Notes: generated by a model from the sequence alone, not told the origin. DNA of 14,378 nucleotides from Opitutaceae bacterium UBA2377 (GCA_002344205.1 DDSZ01000045.1:45601-59978); one strand, 5' to 3'; positions 1-7,927 are shown, numbered from the stretch's first letter. A program made the numbers and translations.

Positions 1-245
1 CATGGATTCGGCTGGGGATCGCGCTCAACATGCAGGGGCGCTGGCCCGAGGCGGGCGAAGCCTTCAGTGAAGCTTTGGGCCAGGCGCCGGCGAGTGCGCG
101 GGTTTGGTTTCATCAGGCTTATCACCTGAGCCTTAACCCTATCACCCGGGCCGTAGCCCGTTCGGCGGTGGCGCTGAGCTTGCGTCTTGACCCGGATTAT
201 CGGCCGGCACAGGTTTTACGCCAGCAATTGGCATCAGCACCCTAA
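1..245 (+). CDS. TPR-like protein, C-terminal fragment (5' end outside window)
   Basis: The frame is open from base 3 (W-I-R-L-G-I-A-L-N...) to the TAA at 243-245, so this is the last ~80 residues of a longer protein that begins before the window. An internal ATG at 30 exists, but the codons before it continue the same helical pattern, so I do not take it as the start. The segment GRWPEAGEAFSEALGQAPAS followed by a second amphipathic helix pair and 'LRLDPDYRPA' looks like the end of a tetratricopeptide (TPR) array, a helical scaffold for protein-protein contacts. The stop lies 18 bp before the FecR-domain gene on the same strand, so the two are probably co-transcribed. Specific function is unknown; cellular location cannot be judged without the N-terminus. 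Confidence 0.6.
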   Translation, partial: WIRLGIALNMQGRWPEAGEAFSEALGQAPASARVWFHQAYHLSLNPITRAVARSAVALSLRLDPDYRPAQVLRQQLASAP

Positions 246-263
246 CGTTACGCTGTGTTTCCC

Positions 264-1112
264 ATGCATAAAAAATTACTTCGTTGGCTTTGGATGGTTG
301 GTTTCGCCGCTTTGCTTTGTGCCGATGCCCAGGCGCAACAGCCGGCCGCTCCCGGGCAGATCAAGGCCGCGCGGGTGACCGGCTCGGTGTCAGCCACCAA
401 GGATGGCGTCACCATTGCCGTGACCAGCGGGACCGAACTGTCCCAAGGCTACGTCATCAACACGGCAAAGAACTCCAGCGTGGTCCTCGTTTTCTCCAAC
501 GGCGCGACCATGAACCTTGCGCAGGAGACCTCGCTGGCCATCGACGAATTTACGCAGGATCCGTTCGCGGATGAGATCTCCGTGGCGCAACTTACCGCGG
601 AGCCCTCTGCCTCCCGCACCCGGCTCAATCTCAGCCGCGGCGAACTCGTCGGCAATGTGAAGAAACTGAACTACGATGCCGGTTCGAGTTTCGAGGTCCA
701 GACGCCGGTCGGCGCGGCCGGTATTCGCGGCACCACTTTCCGCCTCGTCTTCCGGCCCGACGGTAGCGGCAAGGCATTTTTCTCCCTCACCACGCTGGAG
801 GGCAATGTCGTGCTGGCCTCGGGCTCTGTCAATCTGCCCACCGAAACCTCGGTGCCGGACAACAAGGAGATTGAGGTCATCTTCGACGTAACGGTAGATG
901 CCGAAACCGGGGCTGTTGTTGTCGTAATGGATGGCGCCCCGCCGATCGTCGTGCGGGATGCTCCGCCCACCACGCTGGCGCAGTTGGTGCAGATGGTGCA
1001 ACAAATTGCCTCTGCCGTGGCTGAAACGGTTGTTACACCGCCGCGCACGGAGACACCGCCACCGGCCGAAGGGGCTCCGCCCCGGACCACGCCAGGTGAC
1101 GGTCGGGGTTGA
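264..1112 (+). CDS. Secreted FecR-domain protein
   Basis: A protein of 282 residues from the ATG at 264; an in-frame GTG at 255 would add three residues, but the ATG directly precedes a classic signal peptide (MHKKLLRW, a hydrophobic core, then ADAQA cleavage near residue 24), so I prefer it. Residues ~35-165 have the FecR-domain pattern: a beta-rich 'VTGSVSATKDG' start, 'GTELSQGYVINTAKNSSVVL', 'SNGATMNLAQETSL', and the diagnostic 'VQTPVGAAGIRGTTFRL'. The C-terminal ~35 residues are Pro/Thr-rich and probably disordered. In iron transport, FecR passes a periplasmic signal to an ECF sigma factor, but no sigma gene or TonB receptor is nearby. Here the domain is fully exported, with no cytoplasmic anti-sigma region, so a structural or ligand-sensing role in the periplasm is more likely. 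It sits between a TPR gene and a CHASE2 cyclase and is closed by a strong terminator at 1133. Confidence 0.8.
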   Translation: MHKKLLRWLWMVGFAALLCADAQAQQPAAPGQIKAARVTGSVSATKDGVTIAVTSGTELSQGYVINTAKNSSVVLVFSNGATMNLAQETSLAIDEFTQDPFADEISVAQLTAEPSASRTRLNLSRGELVGNVKKLNYDAGSSFEVQTPVGAAGIRGTTFRLVFRPDGSGKAFFSLTTLEGNVVLASGSVNLPTETSVPDNKEIEVIFDVTVDAETGAVVVVMDGAPPIVVRDAPPTTLAQLVQMVQQIASAVAETVVTPPRTETPPPAEGAPPRTTPGDGRG

Positions 1113-1132
1113 GTGAGCACCCCGTGGCAAAG

Positions 1133-1158
1133 AGCCGGATCTTCGGATCCGGCTTTTT
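1133..1158 (+). terminator. Intrinsic terminator after the FecR-domain gene
   Basis: A perfect 9-bp stem, AGCCGGATC (1133-1141) pairing with GATCCGGCT (1146-1154), is closed by a TTCG tetraloop and followed by a T-run (1154-1158). It lies 20 bp past the FecR stop and 69 bp before the cyclase start, so it should end the TPR-FecR transcript or attenuate read-through into the cyclase gene. Confidence 0.9.
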
Positions 1159-1227
1159 GGTTTCCAGTGATGCGGAGGTGGATTTTCTCATGGCTTCAGC
1201 CCCGAATCGGCCTAGGAATCGGTGACG

Positions 1228-3498
1228 ATGGCTCACAAGAAGGCGAAGATCACGCCCTACCTCCGTTGGCTCGTGCTTTTGCCGATCCCCGCGCTGTGGT
1301 GTCTGGGTGCCCACTTCGGCTGGTTAAACTTTCTGGAAAACAAGGCCTTGGACTGGCGGTTCCAGTTCCGCGGGCCGATCGCCAGCCCGGTCAAGGTAGT
1401 TTATGTGGACATCGATTCGCAGGCGTTGAGCGAGATCGGAGGATTTCCGTGGAGCCGCAGCTATTTTGCCCGGGTGCTGCCCGCGCTGGTGGAGAAGGCC
1501 GGGGCCAAGGCGGTGGGAGTGGATATTGTATTTTCGGAGACCGGGGTGGCCGAGGCCATTGACTGGAAGAAGCGGGTGGAGGGCAACCGCGAGCTGGCCC
1601 GCTACCTCGCGCGCAACCCACCCGTGGTGGTGGCGGCCTCCTACGCGGCATCCGTGGACCGTGATATCAACGGCCGGTTGGTCTATCGCACGCTGCCACT
1701 GGTCAGCCGGCTGAAGGATATCGAGAAAGCGGAGCCGCCGGAAGCGCCAGCTTTCCGCATCAGTGAAAATGATCCTCGGCGGCTCTGGTCACCGGCGCTG
1801 GTGGGCCTGATTGATTCGTTGCACGGGGAAACGCGGATGGTGCCGGCCTATGCTCCGAGCTATGTGCGCACCTACCTTCATCTGTCGGTGGAGCTGGCCC
1901 GGCTGCATTTTGGCGTCGCGCCGGACGGCGTGGTGATCACCGACGACCATATCGATCTGGTGCGGCCCGACGGCGTGCGTGCGGCCCGCATTCCGCTCAT
2001 CAACCGCCAGATGGTGGAGATCAACTGGTTTTCGCCATGGATGTCGGCCGAGCACAATCCGCGGATCAGCTTTTCCACGGTCTATCAGTATGCCGACATG
2101 CTGGAGTCGGAGGACGCGGCGGAGCGCAACGCGGCGGAGCGTTTCTTCGCGCAGCCGGACTTCCGCGGTGCGATCGTCCTCATCGGCCCGGTGGATCCGC
2201 TGCTGCAGGATCTGGCCGTGACCTCCTTTGATGAAACTCCGGTGCCGAAGGTCGGCGTGCACGGCAATATGGTGAAGACCATCGCCGCGGGGCTTTACCT
2301 CAACCGGCTTTCTCCCACGGCAAACCATGGCATCGTTTTCGGGCTCACGCTGCTGGTTGCCGCCTTCGCGGCCGCTGGCGGCAGCAAGGGCGCCCGCACC
2401 AAGCTTACGGCCGCACTGCTGCTCACCGCCTACACCTGGTTCTCTTTCAAACTCTTTGCCGATCACCATCTCGTGCTCCCGATGATCGCGCCGTTGGGGG
2501 CGGCACTGAGCACCAGCTTCGCCGCCATTGTGTGGCAGTTGATCGTGGAGGAGAAGCAGAAGGGACGAATTAAGGGGATGTTTGGCGCGTATGTGTCGCC
2601 GCAACTCGTGGAGCGCATGGTGGAGTCGGGCGAGGATCCGCAACTGGGCGGACACGACGGCGAGATCACGGCGTATTTCAGCGATATCCAGTCCTTCTCC
2701 ACCTTCTCGGAGAAACTCGGTTCCGGCCCGTTGGTGGAGCTGATGAACGAATACCTGACCGCCTGCACCGACATCGTGCAGGCGCAGGGCGGCACGCTCG
2801 ACAAATACATCGGCGATGCGGTCGTCGCCATGTTTGGCGCGCCGTTGCCGCTGAAGGACCACGCTTACCGGGCCTGCGTGGCCACCCAATTGGTGCACCG
2901 CAAGCTGGCCGAACTGCGCCAAAAATGGCGCGATGAAGGGGGCAAGTGGCCGGAGATCGTCTGGAACATGCAGACGCGTGTCGGCCTCAACACGGGCGTT
3001 TGCATGATCGGCAACATGGGCAGCCGCACGCGTTTCAACTACACGATGATGGGCGACAACGTGAATCTCGCCGCCCGCATGGAGAGCGGCGCGAAAAGCT
3101 GGGGCGCCTATACCATGTGCGCCGAGGCCACGCGCCTCGCCTGCGTGGAGCATGGCGGTGATCACGTCGTTTTCCGTCCGCTGGGCCGCATCGTGGTCAA
3201 AGGCCGCACGCAAGCGGTGCCGATCCATGAAATCACCGGGCTCAAGGAGCACACCAGCGACGAGGCCCGCGAGTGTTTTGCCCTGTTCGGGCAGGGGCTG
3301 GAAAAACACTATGCCCGTGATTGGGACGGAGCCATCAGCCTGTTCAAAAAGAGCGCGATGCTGGAACCCAACCAGCCCGGCGTGACGCCCGGCGTGAGCA
3401 GCAATCCCTCGCTTGTGTATATCAATATCACCGAGCACTACAAACACGAGCCGCCGCCGGCGGACTGGGACGGCGTGTATGTGATGAAGGAGAAGTGA
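1228..3498 (+). CDS. CHASE2-domain class III adenylate cyclase, membrane-bound
   Basis: A 756-residue protein; I choose the ATG at 1228 because AGGA at 1214-1217 is well spaced from it, whereas the in-frame GTG at 1222 is too close. Order: N-terminal TM helix (~12-33), periplasmic CHASE2 sensor (~52-345, with 'VVYVDIDSQALSEIGGFPWS' and 'AKAVGVDIVF'), three TM helices (~367-385, 391-410, 415-440), then a cytoplasmic class III cyclase domain (~480-655) and a short TPR-like tail. Catalytic residues are all visible: metal-binding D486 and D530, substrate-specifying K526 (LDKYIGD) and T606 (NYTMMGDNVN), transition-state N613 and R617. The K/T pair is that of class IIIb adenylyl cyclases, so ATP to cAMP is the likely reaction. 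A periplasmic cue should control cAMP output. It follows a secreted FecR-domain gene, a likely functional partner, but the terminator at 1133 means it probably has its own promoter. The ligand is unknown. Confidence 0.93.
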   Translation: MAHKKAKITPYLRWLVLLPIPALWCLGAHFGWLNFLENKALDWRFQFRGPIASPVKVVYVDIDSQALSEIGGFPWSRSYFARVLPALVEKAGAKAVGVDIVFSETGVAEAIDWKKRVEGNRELARYLARNPPVVVAASYAASVDRDINGRLVYRTLPLVSRLKDIEKAEPPEAPAFRISENDPRRLWSPALVGLIDSLHGETRMVPAYAPSYVRTYLHLSVELARLHFGVAPDGVVITDDHIDLVRPDGVRAARIPLINRQMVEINWFSPWMSAEHNPRISFSTVYQYADMLESEDAAERNAAERFFAQPDFRGAIVLIGPVDPLLQDLAVTSFDETPVPKVGVHGNMVKTIAAGLYLNRLSPTANHGIVFGLTLLVAAFAAAGGSKGARTKLTAALLLTAYTWFSFKLFADHHLVLPMIAPLGAALSTSFAAIVWQLIVEEKQKGRIKGMFGAYVSPQLVERMVESGEDPQLGGHDGEITAYFSDIQSFSTFSEKLGSGPLVELMNEYLTACTDIVQAQGGTLDKYIGDAVVAMFGAPLPLKDHAYRACVATQLVHRKLAELRQKWRDEGGKWPEIVWNMQTRVGLNTGVCMIGNMGSRTRFNYTMMGDNVNLAARMESGAKSWGAYTMCAEATRLACVEHGGDHVVFRPLGRIVVKGRTQAVPIHEITGLKEHTSDEARECFALFGQGLEKHYARDWDGAISLFKKSAMLEPNQPGVTPGVSSNPSLVYINITEHYKHEPPPADWDGVYVMKEK

Positions 3499-3636
3499 TT
3501 GAGAGGGTGGATGGAGACGGACCGGCACGTCCCAGTGACGATCACGACACTCCCGCGCGCAGCGGGACTGGCGCGGCCACCACAACCCCGTGCCAGAGGC
3601 GCGGCAGTTGAAAAAATGGAGCAGCCGCAGTCCGGT

Positions 3637-3742
3637 GGCGCGGTAGCGCCGGTAGGGTCCGCTCTCCGAGCGGACCGCAGCCCGCCCGGATGCGCCGGAG
3701 GCGCACAAGGGCTTGCTCGCTTCTGGCGGGGTGGACCCTGCC
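3637..3742. repeat. Branched palindromic REP-like element
   Basis: The 340-bp gap between the convergent cyclase and ilvB genes (3499-3838) holds no convincing gene; 3499-3636 shows nothing I can name. From 3651 to 3742 lies a compact palindromic unit. Its ends, GGTAGGGTCC (3651-3660) and GGACCCTGCC (3733-3742), are inverted with one T/G wobble. Inside are GGTCCGCTC/GAGCGGACC (3656-3664/3668-3676, loop TCC), CCCGCC/GGCGGG (3681-3686/3725-3730) and TGCGCC/GGCGCA (3691-3696/3700-3705, loop GGA). A smaller hairpin, GGCGC/GCGCC (3637-3641/3646-3650), precedes it. No transposase is present. The position between two gene 3' ends is typical of REP/BIME or miniature palindromic elements. The copy number in the genome cannot be seen from here. 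Confidence 0.65.
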
Positions 3743-3780
3743 TTTTCTGCTCCGGCTCAATTTGAAGCGCGGTGGTTGCT

Positions 3781-3815
3781 GCAAAGCAAAAGCCCGCGCT
3801 GGCGGCGCGGGCTTT
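3781..3815 (-). terminator. Intrinsic terminator of ilvB
   Basis: A perfect 11-bp stem, AAAGCCCGCGC (3789-3799) with GCGCGGGCTTT (3805-3815) and a 5-nt loop, sits 23 bp beyond the ilvB stop. Read on the minus strand the stem is followed by TTTTGCTTTGC, a fair T-rich tract. It ends ilvB and may also stop + strand transcription leaving the cyclase gene. Confidence 0.85.
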
Positions 3816-3838
3816 GCGATTGAGGGAGGCGTGAACGC

Positions 3839-5626
3839 TTACTTCAGCAGCATGTCCTTCACCGTCTTGCCGGCGGGGATCATGGGGAGCACGTGCTCGG
3901 TGTAGGGCACGATCACGTCGAGGACGTAGGGGCCGTCGTGGTCGAGCATCTCCTGGATGGCTTCCTTGAGTTCGCTCTTCTTGATGACGCGCCGGCCTTT
4001 CACGCCGAAGCCTGCCGCGACCTTGACGAAGTCGGGGTAGAGGCCGGCGGGATTGTCGGGGCTGCCGATGTTCTTCTCGTCGCCGAGGATGGTGTTGCCG
4101 CGGATGCTGCCGTAGAACCGGTCCTCCCACTGCACGACCATGCCGAGGTGCTGGTTGTTCAGGATCATGGCCTTGGCGGCGATCTTCTCAATGTGGCAGG
4201 TGGCGAGCTCCTGCACGTTCATGACGAAGGAGCCGTCGCCGTCGATGTCGATGACCTGCTTGTCGGGGCAGGCAACCTTGGCGCCCATGGCGGCGGGATA
4301 GCCGAAGCCCATCGCGCCGAGGCCGAGCGAGCTGATGTAGCGGCGCGGCTCGTTGAAGCGGTAAAACTGCGCGGCCCACATCTGGTGCTGGCCCACGCCG
4401 GTGGTGATGATGGCGTCGCCCTTGGTGAGCTCATAGAGCATGGCCACGGCCTCCTGGGGGAGGATGTGCGGGCTGTCGCCGAAGCCGGCCTTGCCGTCGA
4501 AGGGATGATCCTGCTTCCACTTGGCGATCTGGGCGTGCCAAGCCTTCGTGTCGGGAGCGGTGAACTTCACGGCGGCGGCGAGCTCGGTCAGCCGGCCGAG
4601 GGCGTGCTTCACGTCGCTGGTGATGGCGAGGTGCGCGCGTTTGTTTTTGTGGTGCTCGGACGCGTCGATGTCGATGTGGACGATCTGGGCGTGCGCGGCA
4701 AAGTGCTTGGTGTCGCCGGTGATGCGGTCGTCAAAGCGCGCGCCGGCGCAGATGAGCAGGTCGCACTGGTCCACGGCCCAGTTGCCATAGGCGGAGCCGT
4801 GCATGCCGAACCACTGCATCGAGAGCGGGTGCGTCTCCGGGAAAGCGCCCACGCCCATCAGCGTGGTGGCGACCGGGAGGTTGGCGCGCTCGGCAAAGGC
4901 TTTCAGCTCCCGGTGCGCGTCCGCGGAGATGATGCCGCCGCCGACGTAGAGCACGGGTTTCTTGGCCGTGGCGATCAGCCCCAGCACCTGCTTCAGCTCC
5001 TCGTCCGTGGCCTTGTGCTCCTTGGCGATATAGGGGTTGGAGAATTCCACCGTGGCGGGAAACACCGGCTGGAATTTCGCCTGCTGCACGTCCTTCGGGA
5101 TGTCGATGATCACCGGGCCGGGGCGGCCGCTGCGCGCGAGGTGGAAGGCTTCCTTGAAGATGCGCGGCAGGTCGTGGACGTTCGTGATGAGGTAGGAGTG
5201 CTTCACGATCGGCAGCGTCATGCCGTAGAAGTCGGTCTCCTGGAACGCCATCTTGCCGATGTATTTGGTGAACACCTGGCCGGTGATGGCCACGAGCGGC
5301 ACGGAATCCATGAAGGCATCCGCGATGGCGGACACGAGATTGGTGGCGCCGGGGCCGCTGGTCGCCATGCAGACGCCGACCTTGCCGGTGGCGCGGGCGT
5401 AGCCCTCGGCGGCGAAGGAGCCGCCCTGTTCATGGCGGGGGAGGATGACGCGGATCTTGTCCGTCCGGGCCAAGGCCTGGTGCAGCTCTTGGGAGGCGCC
5501 GCCGGGATAGGCGAAAATGACGTCAACCTGCTCGCGGATGAGGCACTGGACGACGGCGTCGGCACCCTTCATTTCGGGGCCGATTTCTGGCTTGGGAAAC
5601 GCAGCGGGAGAGGTCGAGGATTTCAT
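3839..5626 (-). CDS. ilvB: Acetolactate synthase (AHAS) large catalytic subunit
   Basis: This 595-residue protein has the full length of an AHAS catalytic subunit, the cytoplasmic ThDP/FAD/Mg enzyme that condenses two pyruvates (or pyruvate with 2-oxobutyrate) as the first common step of branched-chain amino acid synthesis. The N-terminal ThDP Pyr domain has '[13 protein letters not shown]' and catalytic Glu66 in 'RHEQGG'; the C-terminal PP domain has the metal/ThDP motif running from GDGS (463-466) to NN (490-491). Trp500 in 'VQWEDRFYG' matches the herbicide-contact Trp of plant AHAS. The residue after 'ITGQV' is Phe where plant enzymes have Pro. A start at Met19 (MKGADAVV) is possible, since no good ribosome site precedes either. 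No ilvN regulatory subunit or ilvC is next to it within the window; the gene stands alone, divergent from the ymdB-like gene with 120 bp between them. Confidence 0.94.
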   Translation of the reverse strand: MKSSTSPAAFPKPEIGPEMKGADAVVQCLIREQVDVIFAYPGGASQELHQALARTDKIRVILPRHEQGGSFAAEGYARATGKVGVCMATSGPGATNLVSAIADAFMDSVPLVAITGQVFTKYIGKMAFQETDFYGMTLPIVKHSYLITNVHDLPRIFKEAFHLARSGRPGPVIIDIPKDVQQAKFQPVFPATVEFSNPYIAKEHKATDEELKQVLGLIATAKKPVLYVGGGIISADAHRELKAFAERANLPVATTLMGVGAFPETHPLSMQWFGMHGSAYGNWAVDQCDLLICAGARFDDRITGDTKHFAAHAQIVHIDIDASEHHKNKRAHLAITSDVKHALGRLTELAAAVKFTAPDTKAWHAQIAKWKQDHPFDGKAGFGDSPHILPQEAVAMLYELTKGDAIITTGVGQHQMWAAQFYRFNEPRRYISSLGLGAMGFGYPAAMGAKVACPDKQVIDIDGDGSFVMNVQELATCHIEKIAAKAMILNNQHLGMVVQWEDRFYGSIRGNTILGDEKNIGSPDNPAGLYPDFVKVAAGFGVKGRRVIKKSELKEAIQEMLDHDGPYVLDVIVPYTEHVLPMIPAGKTVKDMLLK

Positions 5627-5746
5627 GGTCGGGACAAAGGGTGCCGAGCAAAGCGCTGCCGGGGGGCGGCGGCAAGCCTCGGCGCAGGCGATTTGTCATA
5701 ACATTTAGCCATTGGCGCGGCCGGCTCCGGGCGGCATTTTGCGCGC

Positions 5747-6526
5747 ATGTTGAAACTGCTTTTCATCGGCGACATCGTGGGCCGGCCCGGCCGGGACCTC
5801 GTGCTGGACCGGTTGCCCCGGCTGCGCACCGAGCACGCCGTGGATTTTGTAGTCGCCAATGCCGAGAACGCCGCGGCCGGTGCCGGCATCACCGGCTCCA
5901 TCGCACGCTCGCTGCTGGCCGGCGGGGTGGATGCCATCACGCTGGGCGACCATGTATGGGACCAGCGCGGCTGGGAAAACGAGATCGGGCAAATGGAGCG
6001 CGTGTGCCGCCCGGCCAACCTGGCGCAGGCCTGCCCGGGCTGGGATCACCTTGTGATTGAGTCGCGGGGCTTCCGGCTCGCGGTTTTCACCGTGCTGGGC
6101 CGGACGTTCATGGGGATGAAGGCGGAGTGTCCGTTTCTGTGCGCCGACCGGATGATCGAGCAACTGCGCCCCCAGGCGGATGCAATCATCGTGGAGATTC
6201 ACGCGGAGGCGACGTCGGAGAAAATCGCGCTAGGCTGGCATCTCGATGGCCGCGTGACCGCGGTGTTGGGCACCCACACGCATGTGCCGACGGCGGATGC
6301 CCGGGTGCTGCCGAAGGGCACGGCTTTCATCTGTGACGTGGGCATGACGGGGCCCTACGCGTCGGTGCTGGGCCGCGAAGTGGAACCGGTGGTCAGCCGG
6401 TTTCTCGACGGCATGCCGCGCCGCTTCGAGGTGGCGACGGACGATGTGCGGATCTCGGGCGCGCTGGTCGAGATCAGTCCCGCCATGGCGCGGGCCGAAA
6501 AAATCGAACTGTTGACGGTCCGCTGA
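5747..6526 (+). CDS. ymdB: YmdB-type metallophosphodiesterase
   Basis: A 259-residue protein of the YmdB/TIGR00282 calcineurin-like phosphoesterase family; the B. subtilis member hydrolyses 2',3'-cyclic nucleotides and influences biofilm and RNA-related decisions. Ligands of the two-metal site are visible: D9 ([10 protein letters not shown]), E40-N41 (NAENAAAG), H152 (IHAEATSEK), H177 and H179 ([10 protein letters not shown]), plus '[13 protein letters not shown]' near the C-terminus. The site that is Asn in the B. subtilis enzyme (GNH motif) is Asp68 here (LGDHVWDQ). Length is normal for the family. The start ATG lacks an obvious Shine-Dalgarno, but the protein begins exactly at the conserved first beta strand (MLKLLFIGD). 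It is divergent from ilvB and convergent with accA, only 8 bp between the two stops. Confidence 0.88.
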   Translation: MLKLLFIGDIVGRPGRDLVLDRLPRLRTEHAVDFVVANAENAAAGAGITGSIARSLLAGGVDAITLGDHVWDQRGWENEIGQMERVCRPANLAQACPGWDHLVIESRGFRLAVFTVLGRTFMGMKAECPFLCADRMIEQLRPQADAIIVEIHAEATSEKIALGWHLDGRVTAVLGTHTHVPTADARVLPKGTAFICDVGMTGPYASVLGREVEPVVSRFLDGMPRRFEVATDDVRISGALVEISPAMARAEKIELLTVR

Positions 6527-6534
6527 GGCGGACG

Positions 6535-7512
6535 TCAGCGGGCGGAGGCGGCTTCCTCGAAGACGCCCAGCCGGCGGTAACGCTCGTAGCGCGTTTCCAG
6601 GAGCTGTGGCACGGACAGGCCGCGGAGGTCGTTGAGGTGTTTTTGCAGGGCATACCGCAAGGCGGCGGCGGCCTGGCCCGGATCGTAATGGGCGCCGCCC
6701 ATCGGTTCGGGGAGAACCTCGTCCACCACGCCGAGGGATTCGAGGGTGGCGGCGTTGAGCTTGAGGGCTTCGGCGGCCTTTGGGGCGGCGGCGCCGTCCT
6801 TCCAGAGAATGGCCGCGCAGCCTTCGGGAGAGATGACCGAGTAGTAACTGTTTTCGAAGATCAACACGCGATCGGTGACGCCGATGCCGAGCGCGCCGCC
6901 GGAGCCGCCTTCACCCACCACCACGGCGATGGAAGGAGTCTCCAGCATGGCCATCTCGCGCAGGTTCACGGCGATGGCCTCGGAAACGTGCCGGGCCTCC
7001 GACTCGATGCCGGGGTAGGCACCGGGCGTGTCGATGAAGCACAGCAGGGGCAGCTTGAACTTCTCGGCCAGTTTCATCAACCGGAGCGCCTTGCGGTAGC
7101 CCTCGGGCTGGGGCATGCCGAAATTGCGGGCGATCTTCTCCTTGGTGTCGCGGCCCTTCTGCTGGGCGATGACCATGACGGCTTCGCCGTTGAAGAAGGC
7201 GGTGCCGCCGATCAGGGCGCGATCGTCATTATATTGCCGGTCACCATGGAGTTCCTGAAAGTTTTCCAAGATCTGGCCCACGTAGTCCAGGGCGTAGGGG
7301 CGCTTGGGGTGGCGAGCGATCTGCACGCGCTGCCACGGGGTTAGGTGCGTATAAATGTCGCGCTGCGTGGCCTCGATTTTCTTTTCGATGGAGTGAATCT
7401 CGGTCTTGAGATCCACGCTGGTCTCCAAGGACTGCTGTTGCAGCGCCTCAAGTTGCTTCGAGAGCTCGCGCAGCGGCTTCTCAAATTCCAGCACATAGGT
7501 GGGCTTTTCCAT
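6535..7512 (-). CDS. accA: Acetyl-CoA carboxylase carboxyltransferase subunit alpha
   Basis: A 325-residue protein, close to the ~319 of E. coli AccA. With AccD it forms the carboxyltransferase that moves CO2 from carboxybiotin on AccB to acetyl-CoA, giving malonyl-CoA for fatty acid synthesis in the cytoplasm. The N-terminal ~55 residues are a coiled coil (LRELSKQLEALQQQ...), followed by 'RPYALDYV', 'FQELHGDR', and the crotonase-fold core: 'AQQKGRDTKEKIARNFGMP', 'FIDTPGAYPGI', 'GEGGSGGALGIG', 'YYSVISPEGCAAILWK'. The ATG is preceded by AGGAGG almost touching it. accD is not in the window. The upstream TPR gene on the same strand lies 52 bp away and may share its transcript. Confidence 0.96.
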   Translation of the reverse strand: MEKPTYVLEFEKPLRELSKQLEALQQQSLETSVDLKTEIHSIEKKIEATQRDIYTHLTPWQRVQIARHPKRPYALDYVGQILENFQELHGDRQYNDDRALIGGTAFFNGEAVMVIAQQKGRDTKEKIARNFGMPQPEGYRKALRLMKLAEKFKLPLLCFIDTPGAYPGIESEARHVSEAIAVNLREMAMLETPSIAVVVGEGGSGGALGIGVTDRVLIFENSYYSVISPEGCAAILWKDGAAAPKAAEALKLNAATLESLGVVDEVLPEPMGGAHYDPGQAAAALRYALQKHLNDLRGLSVPQLLETRYERYRRLGVFEEAASAR

Positions 7513-7564
7513 TCCTCCTAGTTAGGGAGGGCCGTGGAAGCCTGTCAACGGGCAGGCTGCTCGG

Positions 7565-7927
7565 TTAGTTAATGCCACCGGCTTGCCCTTCGGGGTGCTT
7601 GAGCTGGTCCTTCCAACTGAGAATTTTGGCCTGCGCGCCGTATTTTTCGGCGGTGGGCTTGTCGCCGCGCTCCATCCAAATGCGGGAGAGCGTGGTGTTG
7701 ATGAAAAGGTCGTCGGACCGGAGGGCGTGGGCCTTTTCGGCGGCGGCCAGGGCGGCGTCGAGCCGGCGGAGGCTGAAGTTGATCTCGGCCAGCGCGTGCC
7801 AGGCTTCGAATGAGTCGGGTGCGGCGGCGGTTGCACGGGCCAGCTTGGCCAGGGCCGGATCGGTGTCGCCCATCGAGTAGTCGAAGGTGGCGTCGTCGAT
7901 CAGGGTTTGAATTTCATCAGGCGTCAC
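7565..7927 (-). CDS. Small TPR protein
   Basis: A soluble protein of 120 residues if the GTG at 7927 is the start (MTPDEIQTLIDDATFDYSMG); the frame stays open further upstream, but that part runs into the yceI terminator and is not credible. An internal ATG (residue 19) is the alternative. Residues ~20-105 hold two or three helix-turn-helix TPR units, e.g. 'SFEAWHALAEINFSLRRLDA' and 'LFINTTLSRIWMERGDKPTA'. No signal peptide or TM segment is visible. TPR proteins of this size usually act as adaptor scaffolds; the partner is unknown. It is upstream of accA on the same strand with a 52-bp gap, so it could be co-transcribed, but nothing in the sequence ties it to fatty acid synthesis. Confidence 0.75.
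   Translation of the reverse strand: MTPDEIQTLIDDATFDYSMGDTDPALAKLARATAAAPDSFEAWHALAEINFSLRRLDAALAAAEKAHALRSDDLFINTTLSRIWMERGDKPTAEKYGAQAKILSWKDQLKHPEGQAGGIN

Noticed and set aside
1789..3708. Long open frame on the minus strand opposite the cyclase gene (639 codons)
   Set aside because: It mirrors a clearly conserved + strand protein; its His/Arg/Gly-rich translation has no recognisable domain. GC-rich third positions keep the antisense frame open.
3499..3765. Possible small + strand gene after the cyclase (88 codons)
   Set aside because: It overlaps the palindromic element, has no start context and no plausible protein features.
3893..5701. Long + strand open frame opposite ilvB (602 codons)
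   Set aside because: Low-complexity Val/Gly/Asp/His-rich translation, explained fully as an antisense shadow of ilvB.
7513..7564. TTGACA on the minus strand (7543-7548) as a promoter for accA
   Set aside because: The spaced -10 position would fall on the ribosome site and start codon with a poor match to TATAAT; a leaderless transcript conflicts with the AGGAGG site.
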